Origin: DATAFO01 sp046728935 | Lineage (GTDB): Bacteria; Actinomycetota; Thermoleophilia; Solirubrobacterales; 70-9 | Assembly (NCBI GenBank): GCA_046728935.1 | Contig: JBKPFS010000038.1 | Span: 1 to 46,042 of the forward strand | Length of the DNA stretch: 46,042 bases | Reading direction: 5' to 3' | In this document: in pieces, positions 8,088 through 17,580 of the stretch | Position numbering within the stretch: the stretch's first letter is position 1 | Layout: every line of letters begins with the position of its first letter | The notes under the pieces: model-generated | Told to the model about the DNA's origin: nothing | The model's database searches: none | What the model saw: the letters and a program-made list of their open reading frames with translations, nothing else | Position numbers and translations under genes: made by a program

Positions 8088-8399
8088 CTAAGACCCGAAG
8101 CCGGTGAGGGCGCCAACCAGCGCCGCCACCACGGCGATCAGCGTCACCGCGAGCAGCAGGCCGCCGAGGGCGAGGAACGCGATGCGCATCCCCTGGCGCG
8201 TGTCGTCGATCGCGTGCGTGTGCCCGGGGTCGACGACCACAGGATCGCCGCCATTCCCGGAGAGGTGCTCCTCCTCCGCTCGCAGGCGCGCCGCGCGCTC
8301 GGCACTCTCTCGATCGGGGTGGTTGGAGAGCGCGACGTCGTCCTCCTCGCGCACGACGTCCCAGCCCGCGACCTCGTTGGGCATCACCTTCAACGCCAT
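8088..8399 (-). CDS. DUF2188-like small protein with C-terminal membrane helix
   Basis: A 103-residue protein. The first ~45 residues (VMPNEVAGWDVVREEDDVAL, then SNHPDRESAERAARLRAEEE) look like a DUF2188 domain, a small beta-beta-alpha unit in which a tryptophan-containing hairpin is followed by a DRESAERAARLRA helix. A linker with VVVDPGHTHAIDD leads to a single membrane segment (about 76-98, rich in L, V and A) ending GALTGFGS. It would be tail-anchored with the domain in the cytoplasm. It lies between the two mutase subunit genes on the same strand, 28 nt before the small subunit and 96 nt after the large one. Nothing in it suggests a role in catalysis. Function unknown. Confidence 0.7.
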   Translation of the reverse strand: MALKVMPNEVAGWDVVREEDDVALSNHPDRESAERAARLRAEEEHLSGNGGDPVVVDPGHTHAIDDTRQGMRIAFLALGGLLLAVTLIAVVAALVGALTGFGS

Positions 8400-8495
8400 C
8401 CGTCGAGCGGATACCCGTGCTCGTCAGGCGCGAAACGGCCGCGAGCTATGCCTCTCCTCGCGAGCCGAACGACATCCTCGTTGCGGCCCACGGCC

Positions 8496-10154
8496 TCAGA
8501 ACTGCGGCTGCTCGCTGTACGTGCCGAACACGGCCTGGAGGGCGGCGACCATCTCGCCTTCCGAGGCTCGGGCGCGGGCGGCGTCGAGGATCGGCTCCAT
8601 CAGGTTGCGATCCGAGGCGGCGGCCTGTTTGAGGTCGGCGAGCGCGCGCTCGACGGCGGCGCCGTCGCGCCGTGCCCTGGTGGCCTCGAGGCGACCGGCC
8701 TGCTTTCGCTCCAGCTCGGGATCGATGCGCAGGATCGGGATCACCGGCTCGTCGTCGAGGCGGTAGTCGTTGACCCCGACCACAATCCGCTGCTTTGAGT
8801 CGACCTCCTGCTGGTAGCGGAAGGCGGCGTCGGCGATCTCGCGCTGGGGAAAGCCAGTCTTGATCGCCTCGACCATGCCCCCGAGCTCGTCGATGCGACC
8901 GAAGTAGTCGTAGGCGGCCGCCTCCATCTGGTCGGTCAGCTTCTCGACGAAGTAGGACCCGCCGAGGGGATCGATGGTGTTGGTGACGCCGGACTCGTGG
9001 GCGATCACCTGCTGCGTTCGCAGCGCGATCCGCACCGCCTCCTCGGTCGGAAGCGCGAGCGCCTCGTCGTAGGAGTTCGTGTGCAGCGACTGGGTGCCGC
9101 CGAGCACCCCCGCGAGGGCCTCGATCGTGGTCCTGATGATGTTGTTGAGCGGCTGCTGGGCGGTGAGCGAGACCCCGGCGGTCTGGGTGTGGAAGCGCAG
9201 CCGCATCGACTCCTCGCGGCGCGCGCCGAAGGTGTCGCGCATCTCGCGGGCCCAGATCCGGCGCGCAGCCCGGTACTTGGCGATCTCCTCGAAGAAGTCG
9301 ATGTGGGCGTTGAAGAAGAACGACAGCCGCGGGGCGAAGCCGTCGACGTCGAGCCCGCGCTCGATCGCCTGCTCGACGTAGGTGAGGCCGTCCTTGAGGG
9401 TGAAGGCGAGCTCCTGCTGGGCGGTCGAGCCGGCCTCGCGGATGTGGTAGCCGGAGATCGAGATCGGGTGCCAGCGCGGCATCCGCTCGCTCGACCACTC
9501 GATCATGTCGGTGACCAGGCGCATCGCCGGGTCGATCGGGAAGCACCACTCCTTCTGGGCGATGTACTCCTTGAGGATGTCGGTCTGGATCGTGCCCCCG
9601 AGGCGCTCTGGCGCGATCCCCTGCTCCTCGGCCGCGACGACGTAGAAGGCGAGCAGGATCGCCGCCGGGGCGTTGATCGTCATCGAGACGGTGACCTCGT
9701 CGAGCGGGATGCCGCGGAACAGGGTCTCCATGTCATCGACGGTGTCGAGCGCCACGCCCTCCACCCCGACCTCGCCGCGGCTGCGCGCATGGTCGGAGTC
9801 GAGCCCCATCAGCGTCGGCATGTCGAAGGCGGTCGAGAGGCCGTGCTGTCCGTGGTCCAGGAGGTAACGGAACCGCTCGTTGGTCTCCTCCGCGGTGCCG
9901 AAGCCCGCGAACTGGCGCATCGTCCACAGGCGGCCGCGGTACATCGACGGGTAGACCCCGCGCGTGTAGGGGTGCTCGCCCGGGTAACCGAGATCGCGAT
10001 CAGGGTCCCAATCGGCGAGGTCGTCGGGCGTGTAGAGGGGATCGACCTCGACCCCGGAGATCGTCTCGAACAGGGCCTCTCGCTCCTGCTGGCGCGCGTA
10101 GACCTCCTCACGCCACTGGTGCGCGCGGCGGCGCGCCTCCGGCTCGATCGCCAT
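8496..10154 (-). CDS. Acyl-CoA mutase large subunit, isobutyryl-CoA mutase-like
   Basis: A 552-residue catalytic subunit of a B12-dependent acyl-CoA mutase (TIM barrel without the B12 domain). Landmarks are YPGEHPYTRGVYPSMYRGRL, WTMRQFAGFGTAEETNERF, TIQTDILKEYIAQKEWCFP and SISGYHIREAGSTAQQELA. Aligning by hand to P. shermanii MutB (Tyr89, Gln197, Arg207, His244), the equivalents here are Phe82, Gln190, Gln200 and His237. Phe/Gln instead of Tyr/Arg is the published signature of isobutyryl-CoA mutase, so a carboxylated substrate such as methylmalonyl-CoA is less likely. The B12 subunit is encoded downstream at 7646-8059 and a MeaB chaperone at 20,592. ATG chosen at 10154; a TAGACT box 7 nt upstream suggests leaderless transcription. 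Confidence 0.93.
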   Translation of the reverse strand: MAIEPEARRRAHQWREEVYARQQEREALFETISGVEVDPLYTPDDLADWDPDRDLGYPGEHPYTRGVYPSMYRGRLWTMRQFAGFGTAEETNERFRYLLDHGQHGLSTAFDMPTLMGLDSDHARSRGEVGVEGVALDTVDDMETLFRGIPLDEVTVSMTINAPAAILLAFYVVAAEEQGIAPERLGGTIQTDILKEYIAQKEWCFPIDPAMRLVTDMIEWSSERMPRWHPISISGYHIREAGSTAQQELAFTLKDGLTYVEQAIERGLDVDGFAPRLSFFFNAHIDFFEEIAKYRAARRIWAREMRDTFGARREESMRLRFHTQTAGVSLTAQQPLNNIIRTTIEALAGVLGGTQSLHTNSYDEALALPTEEAVRIALRTQQVIAHESGVTNTIDPLGGSYFVEKLTDQMEAAAYDYFGRIDELGGMVEAIKTGFPQREIADAAFRYQQEVDSKQRIVVGVNDYRLDDEPVIPILRIDPELERKQAGRLEATRARRDGAAVERALADLKQAAASDRNLMEPILDAARARASEGEMVAALQAVFGTYSEQPQF

Positions 10155-10161
10155 GGGAGGA

Positions 10162-10167
10162 AGTCTA
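10162..10167 (-). promoter_or_regulatory. -10 box of mutase large subunit gene
   Basis: TAGACT on the minus strand, 7 nt before the ATG. This fits the TANNNT-before-start pattern seen at many genes in the window, implying a leaderless mRNA. Confidence 0.45.
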
Positions 10168-10192
10168 GAAGCGGGCGGCCCGGTGCCCGCGC

Positions 10193-12463
10193 CTACCCGG
10201 TCACCTTCCACTTGAACTTCGCCGGGCTCGGGTCGACGTTGCCCTCGGGGTCCGTGGCGCGGACCTTGAACTTGTGCCTGCCCGGGTCGAGGTGCCTGTA
10301 CGTCTTCGGCGAGCCGCAGGGCTTGAACGCCTTCTTGTCCCGCTTGCACTCGAAGCTCGAGCCGGCCTCGGACGAGTGGAACTTGAACCTCGCCCTGCTC
10401 TTTGTCGTCTTCTGCTTCGGGTGCTTATCGATCGTCGTCTCGGGCGGGGTCGTATCCGGTGGCACGACGTCACCGACGGCGAGAATGCCGGTGCCCGTGC
10501 GTGACTGACCGTCCGGGTTCGTGATCGTGATGCTCCTGGCCCCCACTCCCGCGACGGTCGTATCGAGGCCCAGGGTGACGTGGGTCGGGTCGTCGTACGT
10601 GATGCTGTTGACCGTCACGCCACCGCTGACGGAGGCCGAGATGTGGTTCGGGTAGCCCGGCCCACCGGTGTCGGGACCGGGATCGAAGAAGCCGGACCCG
10701 GCGATCGACGTGCCGGTGACCTCCACCGTCACCGAGGGCTCGCCGGGATCGACGGCGGACGGATCCGACGCCGTCGGCGTCGCCGGCGGCGGGGCCTCGA
10801 GCTCGATCACCCGCACCCCCCAGGAGTCGGTGGCGTTCGCATACTCCTGGAAGGTCCAGAACGTCTGGTTGTCGGTGGGGTCGACGACCGTCTGCGAGTA
10901 GTCGCCCCAGCGCTGCGGCTGCGACCCACTCTGGACGTCGTAGGGGCTCGAGCTCGACTGGGTGATGTCGAACGCCTGCGTGGACCCGAGCGGATCGCTC
11001 GCCAGATGGCCGGAGCCGGCGATCGCGGCGAACCGGCCGGCGCCGGCGGTGCTCGAGTTCAGCGAGGCGTGCCCCTGCCCGTTGGCGGCGATCGACGGCA
11101 TCCAGAAGAAGCGCGGGCTCGACGCGGCCGGATCGAACAGCGTCCCCGCCTGGACCAGGCCTGGGGTGGCCGTCAGGTTGCCGAGCTCGTACCAGCGCGC
11201 GCCGTCGCGGTTGCCGCTTCCGCTCGCGACCCCGCTCGAGCTGACCTCGATGTTGTGGGCCGTCCAAAGCGAGGGGGCGCGGCCGGGCTCCCGAGCGATC
11301 ATCGCCTCGAACAGGCGATCGTCGACGGCGTCGAGGTTTGGCGTGCTGCCCTGGGCCGGCACGCTGATCGGAAAGGTCGTCGGCGGGACGGCCACGGTCA
11401 GGTTGCTGGACATCGTCGGGGTCCCGGCCGGGTCCGTGACCCGGCGGATGTCGAGCTGCCCGAACGTGACGTTGTCGATCCCGATGAAGTAGCCCTCGGT
11501 CGCGGACGGGTCCTGGTTGAGGACACCCTGCGGCGACCACGGGCCCGCTCCGGTGCCGTTGACCGCGCCGATATTCCGGAACGCCGTCACGGTCAGCGTC
11601 GGCGTCTCGGCGAGCAGGTCCGCCTTGTCGATCACATAGCCCGTCGTCCCGAGGAAGCCGGCACGCGTGCCTGCAAACACGTTGGCGCCCACGTACAGCG
11701 CCGACGGGTCCACGCCCAGCGACGGGTAGTCGGCGAAGCCGTTCGTCTGGGTGGCCGGCGGCGGCGCGTCCTGGGTGAACTGGAAGAAGGTGAAGCTGCT
11801 CGAGTTGGTGATCGTCGATCCCGAGCTGACCGCGATCATCACGCGGTTGGCGCCGGACGCCGGAACGTTCACCGCGACCACGAACCAGCGGCCCGAGAGG
11901 CGGTCGTACTCGACCTGGGGATCGGTCACGTCCTTGCCGTCTCGCACCGAGCTCCAGAACGCGTTGTCGCTTACGTCCAGGCCGCCGAGGTTGCCCTGCT
12001 TGTCGAACACCTTGATCCGGCCGTTGACGGCAACCACCACCTGATCGGCCCCGACCGCGCCCATCGGATCGGGCGGGATCACCTCGGGCGACGTGTCGCT
12101 GATCTGCGCGCCCAGGAACGATGTGCCAACGTCGAAGGAGCTCTTTGGGACCACGGCCGCACCGCTGCCGGACACCGAGGCCCGGGCCGTTGAGCGGCCC
12201 CCGGGCCGCGGCTCGATCGGCCGCTCCCCCGGCGCCGGAGCGACCTCGATGCCGCCCGGGCGATCGGCGCTGCGCCGGTCTATCCGCCGCTGGCGGGCGA
12301 CGATCTCGGCAACGCTCTCGGTGAGCCCGGGCCGACCGTGCCACGGGTGGCCCTCGATCGACCCCGCTTCGTCCCGCTCCACGGCCGCGGCGCCGGATCC
12401 CCACACGGCGAACGCAAGCAGCGCGCCCACGACACATCCTGCGCCGACCAGTCGCCGCCCCAC
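10193..12463 (-). CDS. Large secreted protein with Ig-like C-terminal domains
   Basis: A 756-residue exported protein. The N-terminus MGRRLVGAGCVVGALLAFAV, ending in an Ala-rich stretch near residue 27, is a signal peptide. Residues ~100-550 form a large beta-rich, Ser/Thr-rich region with PPDPMGAVGADQVVVAVNGR, VEYDRLSGRWFVVAVN, NGFADYPSLGVD and TFWTFQEYANATDSW, reminiscent of propeller-type extracellular proteins. Residues ~560-660 resemble an IPT/TIG fold (SVTVEVTGTSIAGSGFF). The last ~85 residues (TPPETTIDKHPKQKTTKSRA onward, with FECKRDKKAFKPCGSP and RATDPEGNVDPSPAKF) form the Ig-like repeat common in secreted Thermoleophilia proteins, with two cysteines likely disulfide-bonded. No catalytic motif or sortase/anchor signal seen. 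Start GTG at 12463, 6 nt after a TAGACT box. Function unknown. Confidence 0.8.
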   Translation of the reverse strand: MGRRLVGAGCVVGALLAFAVWGSGAAAVERDEAGSIEGHPWHGRPGLTESVAEIVARQRRIDRRSADRPGGIEVAPAPGERPIEPRPGGRSTARASVSGSGAAVVPKSSFDVGTSFLGAQISDTSPEVIPPDPMGAVGADQVVVAVNGRIKVFDKQGNLGGLDVSDNAFWSSVRDGKDVTDPQVEYDRLSGRWFVVAVNVPASGANRVMIAVSSGSTITNSSSFTFFQFTQDAPPPATQTNGFADYPSLGVDPSALYVGANVFAGTRAGFLGTTGYVIDKADLLAETPTLTVTAFRNIGAVNGTGAGPWSPQGVLNQDPSATEGYFIGIDNVTFGQLDIRRVTDPAGTPTMSSNLTVAVPPTTFPISVPAQGSTPNLDAVDDRLFEAMIAREPGRAPSLWTAHNIEVSSSGVASGSGNRDGARWYELGNLTATPGLVQAGTLFDPAASSPRFFWMPSIAANGQGHASLNSSTAGAGRFAAIAGSGHLASDPLGSTQAFDITQSSSSPYDVQSGSQPQRWGDYSQTVVDPTDNQTFWTFQEYANATDSWGVRVIELEAPPPATPTASDPSAVDPGEPSVTVEVTGTSIAGSGFFDPGPDTGGPGYPNHISASVSGGVTVNSITYDDPTHVTLGLDTTVAGVGARSITITNPDGQSRTGTGILAVGDVVPPDTTPPETTIDKHPKQKTTKSRARFKFHSSEAGSSFECKRDKKAFKPCGSPKTYRHLDPGRHKFKVRATDPEGNVDPSPAKFKWKVTG

Positions 12464-12469
12464 GGAGCG

Positions 12470-12475
12470 AGTCTA
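12470..12475 (-). promoter_or_regulatory. -10 box of secreted protein gene
   Basis: TAGACT on the minus strand, 6 nt before the GTG start; likely leaderless promoter. Confidence 0.4.
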
Positions 12476-12482
12476 GTCATGG

Positions 12483-13889
12483 TCAGGAAACCGGCGGGCG
12501 GGCGTCGGCCCACGGACGCTCGGCCTCGATCTGGGCGGCCAGCGAGATCAGCGTCGCCTCGTCGTTCGGGCGGCCCACGAGGGTCACGGCGCGGGGAAGG
12601 CGATCCTGGGTGAACCCCGCGGGTACCGATGCGGCCGGCTGGCCCGTGTGGTTCCAGATCGGGGTGAAGCAGAAGGTGCGACTCATCCCGAGCAGGATCC
12701 GCAGGGCGCCCTTTCCCTCCCAACGGCCGACCTCGATCGGCGGCTCGCCCACTGTGGGGGTGACGAGAACGTCGAACCCCTTCAGGGTGCGGCTCACGCG
12801 CTCGGCATCGCGCTGGGCGCGCCGGGTCGCCCGCCTCACGAAGGGCTCCGGGTAGAGAGCGCCGAGACGAGCGAAGCCGCGGGTGCGGGCTTCCAGCCGC
12901 CCGCGGTGCGGAACCCGCACGACCTCGTCGTGGATCCCCTGGAGGTAGCGGGGCACGAAGTTGTTCCCGGCCCCGCCGAAGCTGGGGTCGCGCCGCGCAA
13001 CCTCGTGGCCGAGGGAGCGGAGGAGTGCCTCTGTCTCGTCGAGCCCCTGCCTCACGGCGTCGGTGACGATCGGCGGCGCCACGGCCCGCAGCGGCTTGTC
13101 CGAGACCGCGATCCGCAGTCGGGCCGGCGGCGTGCGGGCCGCCTCGGCGAACGGGCGCTCAGGCGGCGGGGGAGCACCGTTTTCGCCCGCACGGAGCATG
13201 GTCAGATCGAGGTAGAGCGCTGTGTCGAGCACCGTCCTGGTCAGGCAGCCTCCGACCGACAGCCCGTACCAGTGGTCCGGGGGCTCGAACGGCAGGCGCC
13301 CGCGCTGCGGCTTCAGCCCGAACAGCCCGCAGAACGCGGCCGGGATGCGGATCGATCCGGCACCGTCAGAGGCCGAGGCCCCGGCCGCCAGTCCCGCGGC
13401 CACGGCTGCGCCGCTGCCCCCACTCGAGCCTCCCGGGCTCCGCTCCAGGTTCCAGGGGTTCCTGGTCATGCCCCAGGTCTTGGACTCGGTGAACCCGGTT
13501 ATCGCCAGCTCGGGGAGGTTCGTCTTTCCGAGGACCACCGCCCCAGCGGCGAGCAGGGTGCGGACCACGGGAGCGTCCGCGCTCGCCGGCTGATCGAACG
13601 CACCGGTCCCGAACGCGGTGACCTCTCCCATGATGTCGCTGACGTCCTTGATGGCGATCGGGACGCCAAGCAGCGGCGCCTCCTCGCCCGCGGCGACCCT
13701 GCGATCGGCCGCGTCGGCCTCAGCGAGAGCGCGATCGTGGAAGACCACACGGTATGAGTTGAGCTGCGGGTCGAGCCGATCGATCCGCTCGAGGTACAGC
13801 TCCGTGAGCTCGCGCGCCGAGACCTCCTTCGCGCGGACCAGGTCAGCCTGGCGAGCGATCCCCGCGAAGGCGAGCTCCGTCGCGTCCAT
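12483..13889 (-). CDS. Amidase signature family amidase
   Basis: A 468-residue amidase-signature enzyme. The Ser-cisSer-Lys triad is visible: Lys81 in PIAIKDVSD, Ser155 in the glycine-rich SPGGSSGGSGAAVAAGL, and nucleophile Ser179 in SDGAGSIRIPAAFCGLFGLKP. The C-terminal part (YEPFVRRATRRAQRDAERVS, then FDVLVTPTVGEPP) is standard for the family. These enzymes hydrolyse C-N bonds of amides. The absence of gatC and gatB nearby and the single-gene setting argue against GatA of the tRNA amidotransferase. Substrate cannot be predicted. The gene has its own TAGGCT box 9 nt before the ATG, right after the HAD gene on the same strand. It ends 19 nt before the start region of the secreted-protein gene. 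Confidence 0.92.
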   Translation of the reverse strand: MDATELAFAGIARQADLVRAKEVSARELTELYLERIDRLDPQLNSYRVVFHDRALAEADAADRRVAAGEEAPLLGVPIAIKDVSDIMGEVTAFGTGAFDQPASADAPVVRTLLAAGAVVLGKTNLPELAITGFTESKTWGMTRNPWNLERSPGGSSGGSGAAVAAGLAAGASASDGAGSIRIPAAFCGLFGLKPQRGRLPFEPPDHWYGLSVGGCLTRTVLDTALYLDLTMLRAGENGAPPPPERPFAEAARTPPARLRIAVSDKPLRAVAPPIVTDAVRQGLDETEALLRSLGHEVARRDPSFGGAGNNFVPRYLQGIHDEVVRVPHRGRLEARTRGFARLGALYPEPFVRRATRRAQRDAERVSRTLKGFDVLVTPTVGEPPIEVGRWEGKGALRILLGMSRTFCFTPIWNHTGQPAASVPAGFTQDRLPRAVTLVGRPNDEATLISLAAQIEAERPWADARPPVS

Positions 13890-13898
13890 CGGTGGGTC

Positions 13899-13904
13899 AG
13901 CCTA
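13899..13904 (-). promoter_or_regulatory. -10 box of amidase gene
   Basis: TAGGCT on the minus strand, 9 nt before the amidase ATG; likely leaderless. Confidence 0.45.
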
Positions 13905-13910
13905 AAAGGC

Positions 13911-14801
13911 TCAGCGCCGGTTCAAGCTCCGCCCGTAGGGCAGCTCCCACCTGGTGCTCCGGCGCCGGCGGGCCAGCGCCGTGCCCATGCCGCCGACCGC
14001 GGCGGCGGTGAGGGTCGCCCCGGCGATCGCCAGGCGCCGGCCGAGGCGCTCGAACCTCATCACGCGCCAACCCTCCTCCGCCGCGATTCTGGCCAGCTCG
14101 GGGTCCGGATTGACGGCGACCGGGATGCCCACGGCCCTCAGCATCGGCAGGTCGGAGGCCGAGTCGGAATAGGCCCAAGAGGCCTCGAGGTGGACCCCGT
14201 GCTCGGCCGCGAAGCGGCGCACCGCCTCGACCTTCCCCTCCCCGTACATGAACGGGCCGTCGAGCTCTCCCGTCAGCCGCCCGTCGGCGCCAACCTCGTA
14301 GCGGGTGCCGATCCCGCCCTCCATTCCGAGCACCTCGGCCAGGAGCTCGACCAGCTCGTTCCCCGCCGCGCTGACGATGAACGTCGGCCGGCCGGCGTCC
14401 TGGTGCTCGTGGACCTCCTCGAGCATCTGGGGATAGATCCGCGGCAGCACCGCTGCGAGGAGCTCCGGCGCCATGCGGGCGATGTTGCGCGCCGGGATCC
14501 CGGCGAGCAGCTCCTTGACCTCGTCGAGCAGGGCCGCCGCCCCCTCATCGGTCGAGCCGCGGAGCCGAAAGCGGATGTGCTCCACCGCCCACGCCGCCAT
14601 CTGGCGGCGGCTGACCATCCCCGCTCGGCGGGCCGCGCGCCCGAAGTGGATCCCCGACGACCCGGCCATCAGAGTCTTGTCGAGGTCGAAAAAGGCGGCA
14701 GCCCGCTGCAAATCGTCGCCTGGGGGCGTCCTCGGTCGGCCGCCTCGCTCACGTACGTCGTCAGTACGCTCGCGTCGGCGGCCTTCCTGCGTCCTTGCCA
14801 T
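13911..14801 (-). CDS. HAD-IB family phosphatase
   Basis: A HAD subfamily IB hydrolase of up to 296 residues. Motif I is AAAFFDLDKTLMAGSSG (DxDxT), motif II is TFIVSAAGNELVELLAEVLG, the Lys is in GEGKVEAVRRFA, and motif III/IV is ASWAYSDSASDLPMLRAVG. These proteins dephosphorylate small phosphate esters; SerB-like and lipid-linked members share the layout. The C-terminus has a hydrophobic patch (LAIAGATLTAAAVGGMG) followed by a basic RRRR stretch, suggesting membrane association. The first ~33 residues are Arg/Asp-rich and unlike the family. An alternative TTG at 14711, giving MQRAAAFFDLDKT, may be the true start. It follows thiolase by 16 nt on the same strand and could be cotranscribed. Confidence 0.87.
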   Translation of the reverse strand: MARTQEGRRRERTDDVRERGGRPRTPPGDDLQRAAAFFDLDKTLMAGSSGIHFGRAARRAGMVSRRQMAAWAVEHIRFRLRGSTDEGAAALLDEVKELLAGIPARNIARMAPELLAAVLPRIYPQMLEEVHEHQDAGRPTFIVSAAGNELVELLAEVLGMEGGIGTRYEVGADGRLTGELDGPFMYGEGKVEAVRRFAAEHGVHLEASWAYSDSASDLPMLRAVGIPVAVNPDPELARIAAEEGWRVMRFERLGRRLAIAGATLTAAAVGGMGTALARRRRSTRWELPYGRSLNRR

Positions 14802-14817
14802 GCTCGATTTTCGCGGG

Positions 14818-16002
<1,185 letters not shown>

Positions 16003-16093
16003 CGGGGCCTTTCGTCTCTGGCGGGCGGGACCGCGGTGAACTGGTGAATCCAATGCTAGATGACCGATTCCGAAGCCCCCTCAACCGCCTCAG

Positions 16094-16099
16094 TAGGCT
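16094..16099 (+). promoter_or_regulatory. -10 box of leucyl aminopeptidase gene
   Basis: TAGGCT, 9 nt before the ATG at 16109; likely leaderless promoter. Confidence 0.45.
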
Positions 16100-16108
16100 G
16101 CGGTCTCG

Positions 16109-17569
16109 ATGAAGGTCGAAGTCGTCTCGAAGCCGATCGCCGATCTCGACGCGGACGTGGTCGCGGTCGGACTCGCCGACGGCGAGGAGCTGCCCGCGGA
16201 GCTCGCTCAGGCGCCCGGGGCCGACGACGTCAAAACCGGATTCAAGAAGCTCACGCTGCTGCGGCCCGAGCGCCCCGCACGGCTGCTCGTGGTCGGCCTC
16301 GGCAAGCCCGAGGATCTCGACGCCGAGCGCCTGCGCGTCGCGGCGGCGCTCGCGGTCAAGCGGGCGCGCGAGCACGAGGCCCGCTCGATCGCCTGGTTGG
16401 CGCCCGCCGACGGGCCGGGCGGGCCTGCGGCGGCCGCCGCGCTGGTCGAGGGATCGATCCTTGCCGCCTACCGCTTCGATCGCTACCGCTCCCAGGATCC
16501 CGACGACCCGAAGCCGCCCGAGCTGGAGAGCTTGACGATCGCCACCGCCGAGGGCGATCGCACCGAGGCCGAGCGGGACGCCGAGACCGCCCGGATCGCC
16601 GCCGAGGCGGCGAACCGCGCCCGCGAGCTTCAGGACCTGCCCTCGAACGAGCTCACCCCGACCGCCCTCGCCGAGCGGGCCACGGAGCTCGCCGAGGCCC
16701 ACGAGTCGATCACCGTCGAGTCCCTCCGCCGGGAGGAAATCGTGTCGCGCGGGATGGGCGGGCTCGCCGCGGTATCGGCGGGGAGCGATCAGGAGCCGCG
16801 GTTGATCGCGATCCGCTACGCCGGCGGCGGGGACGGGGAGACCCTCGGCCTGGTGGGCAAGGCGGTCACCTTCGACACCGGTGGGATCTCGATCAAGCCC
16901 TCGAGCGGGATGCACGAGATGAAGATGGACATGTCGGGGGGCGCCGCCGTGATCGAGGCGGTGGGCGCGATCGCGGAGCTCGGCCTGGAGATGGGCGTGG
17001 TCGCGGCGATCCCCGCGACCGAGAACATGCCGAGCGGCCACGCGACAAAGCCGGGCGACATCATCACGCAGCTGAACGGCAAGACGGTGGAGGTCAACGA
17101 CACCGACGCCGAGGGACGGCTGATCCTCGCCGATGCCCTCACCTACTGCGTCCGCGACCTCGGCGCGGACAGGCTGGTCGACCTGGCGACGTTGACCGGC
17201 GCGGTCGTGATCGCGCTCGGGTCGACCTACGCGGCGCTGATCTCAAACGACGACGCTTGGGCGGAGCGCGTCGAGGACGCCTCCGAGCGAAGCGGCGAGC
17301 TCGCGTGGCGGCTGCCCCTCCACGACGAGTACAAGGAGCTCACCAAGGGGACCGTCGCGGACCTCGCCAACGTCGCCTCGAAACGCAAGGCGGGCACGAT
17401 CTACGCCGCCTCGTTCCTCGAGGAGTTCGTCGACGACAAACCGTGGGTCCACCTCGACATCGCCGGCACCGCGTGGGACGTGGGCCGCGAGTACGTGGGC
17501 AAGGGTGCTACCGGGTTTGGGGTGCGCCTTCTGGTCGCCCTCGCCCGCGACCTGGCCGACAAGCCGTAG
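16109..17569 (+). CDS. pepA: Leucyl aminopeptidase (M17, PepA)
   Basis: A 486-residue M17 aminopeptidase. The N-terminal macro-like domain spans ~1-160 and includes RLLVVGLGKPEDLDAERLR. The catalytic domain holds all expected two-metal ligands: Lys251 and Asp256 (GKAVTFDTGGISIKP, with Lys263), Asp274 (MKMDMSGGAAV), and Asp333 and Glu335 in the signature NDTDAEGRLILADAL, where Arg337 completes the active site. The enzyme forms a hexamer and removes N-terminal residues from peptides in the cytoplasm; some members also bind DNA. It is a single-gene unit divergent from thiolase, with the convergent thioesterase 11 nt past its stop. No signal peptide. Confidence 0.96.
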   Translation: MKVEVVSKPIADLDADVVAVGLADGEELPAELAQAPGADDVKTGFKKLTLLRPERPARLLVVGLGKPEDLDAERLRVAAALAVKRAREHEARSIAWLAPADGPGGPAAAAALVEGSILAAYRFDRYRSQDPDDPKPPELESLTIATAEGDRTEAERDAETARIAAEAANRARELQDLPSNELTPTALAERATELAEAHESITVESLRREEIVSRGMGGLAAVSAGSDQEPRLIAIRYAGGGDGETLGLVGKAVTFDTGGISIKPSSGMHEMKMDMSGGAAVIEAVGAIAELGLEMGVVAAIPATENMPSGHATKPGDIITQLNGKTVEVNDTDAEGRLILADALTYCVRDLGADRLVDLATLTGAVVIALGSTYAALISNDDAWAERVEDASERSGELAWRLPLHDEYKELTKGTVADLANVASKRKAGTIYAASFLEEFVDDKPWVHLDIAGTAWDVGREYVGKGATGFGVRLLVALARDLADKP

Positions 17570-17580
17570 GCGTCCGGCGC

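Noticed and set aside
10155..10192. Possible B12 riboswitch near the mutase genes
   Set aside because: Only 38 nt precede the next gene and no leader space exists before either subunit; no conserved B12-box was seen.
10470..12437. Long frames opposite and beside the secreted protein gene (e.g. 10,580-12,193 plus)
   Set aside because: Low-complexity Arg-rich translations with no motif; the minus-strand frame has a signal peptide and coherent domains.
12483..13889. GatA subunit of Glu-tRNA(Gln) amidotransferase
   Set aside because: Same signature fold, but no gatB/gatC nearby and own single-gene promoter; general amidase is the safer call.
14740..14790. CGTAC...GTACG repeat near the start of the HAD gene as an operator or terminator
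   Set aside because: Short, interrupted and within possible coding sequence; not convincing, though it bears on whether the HAD protein starts at 14,801 or 14,711.
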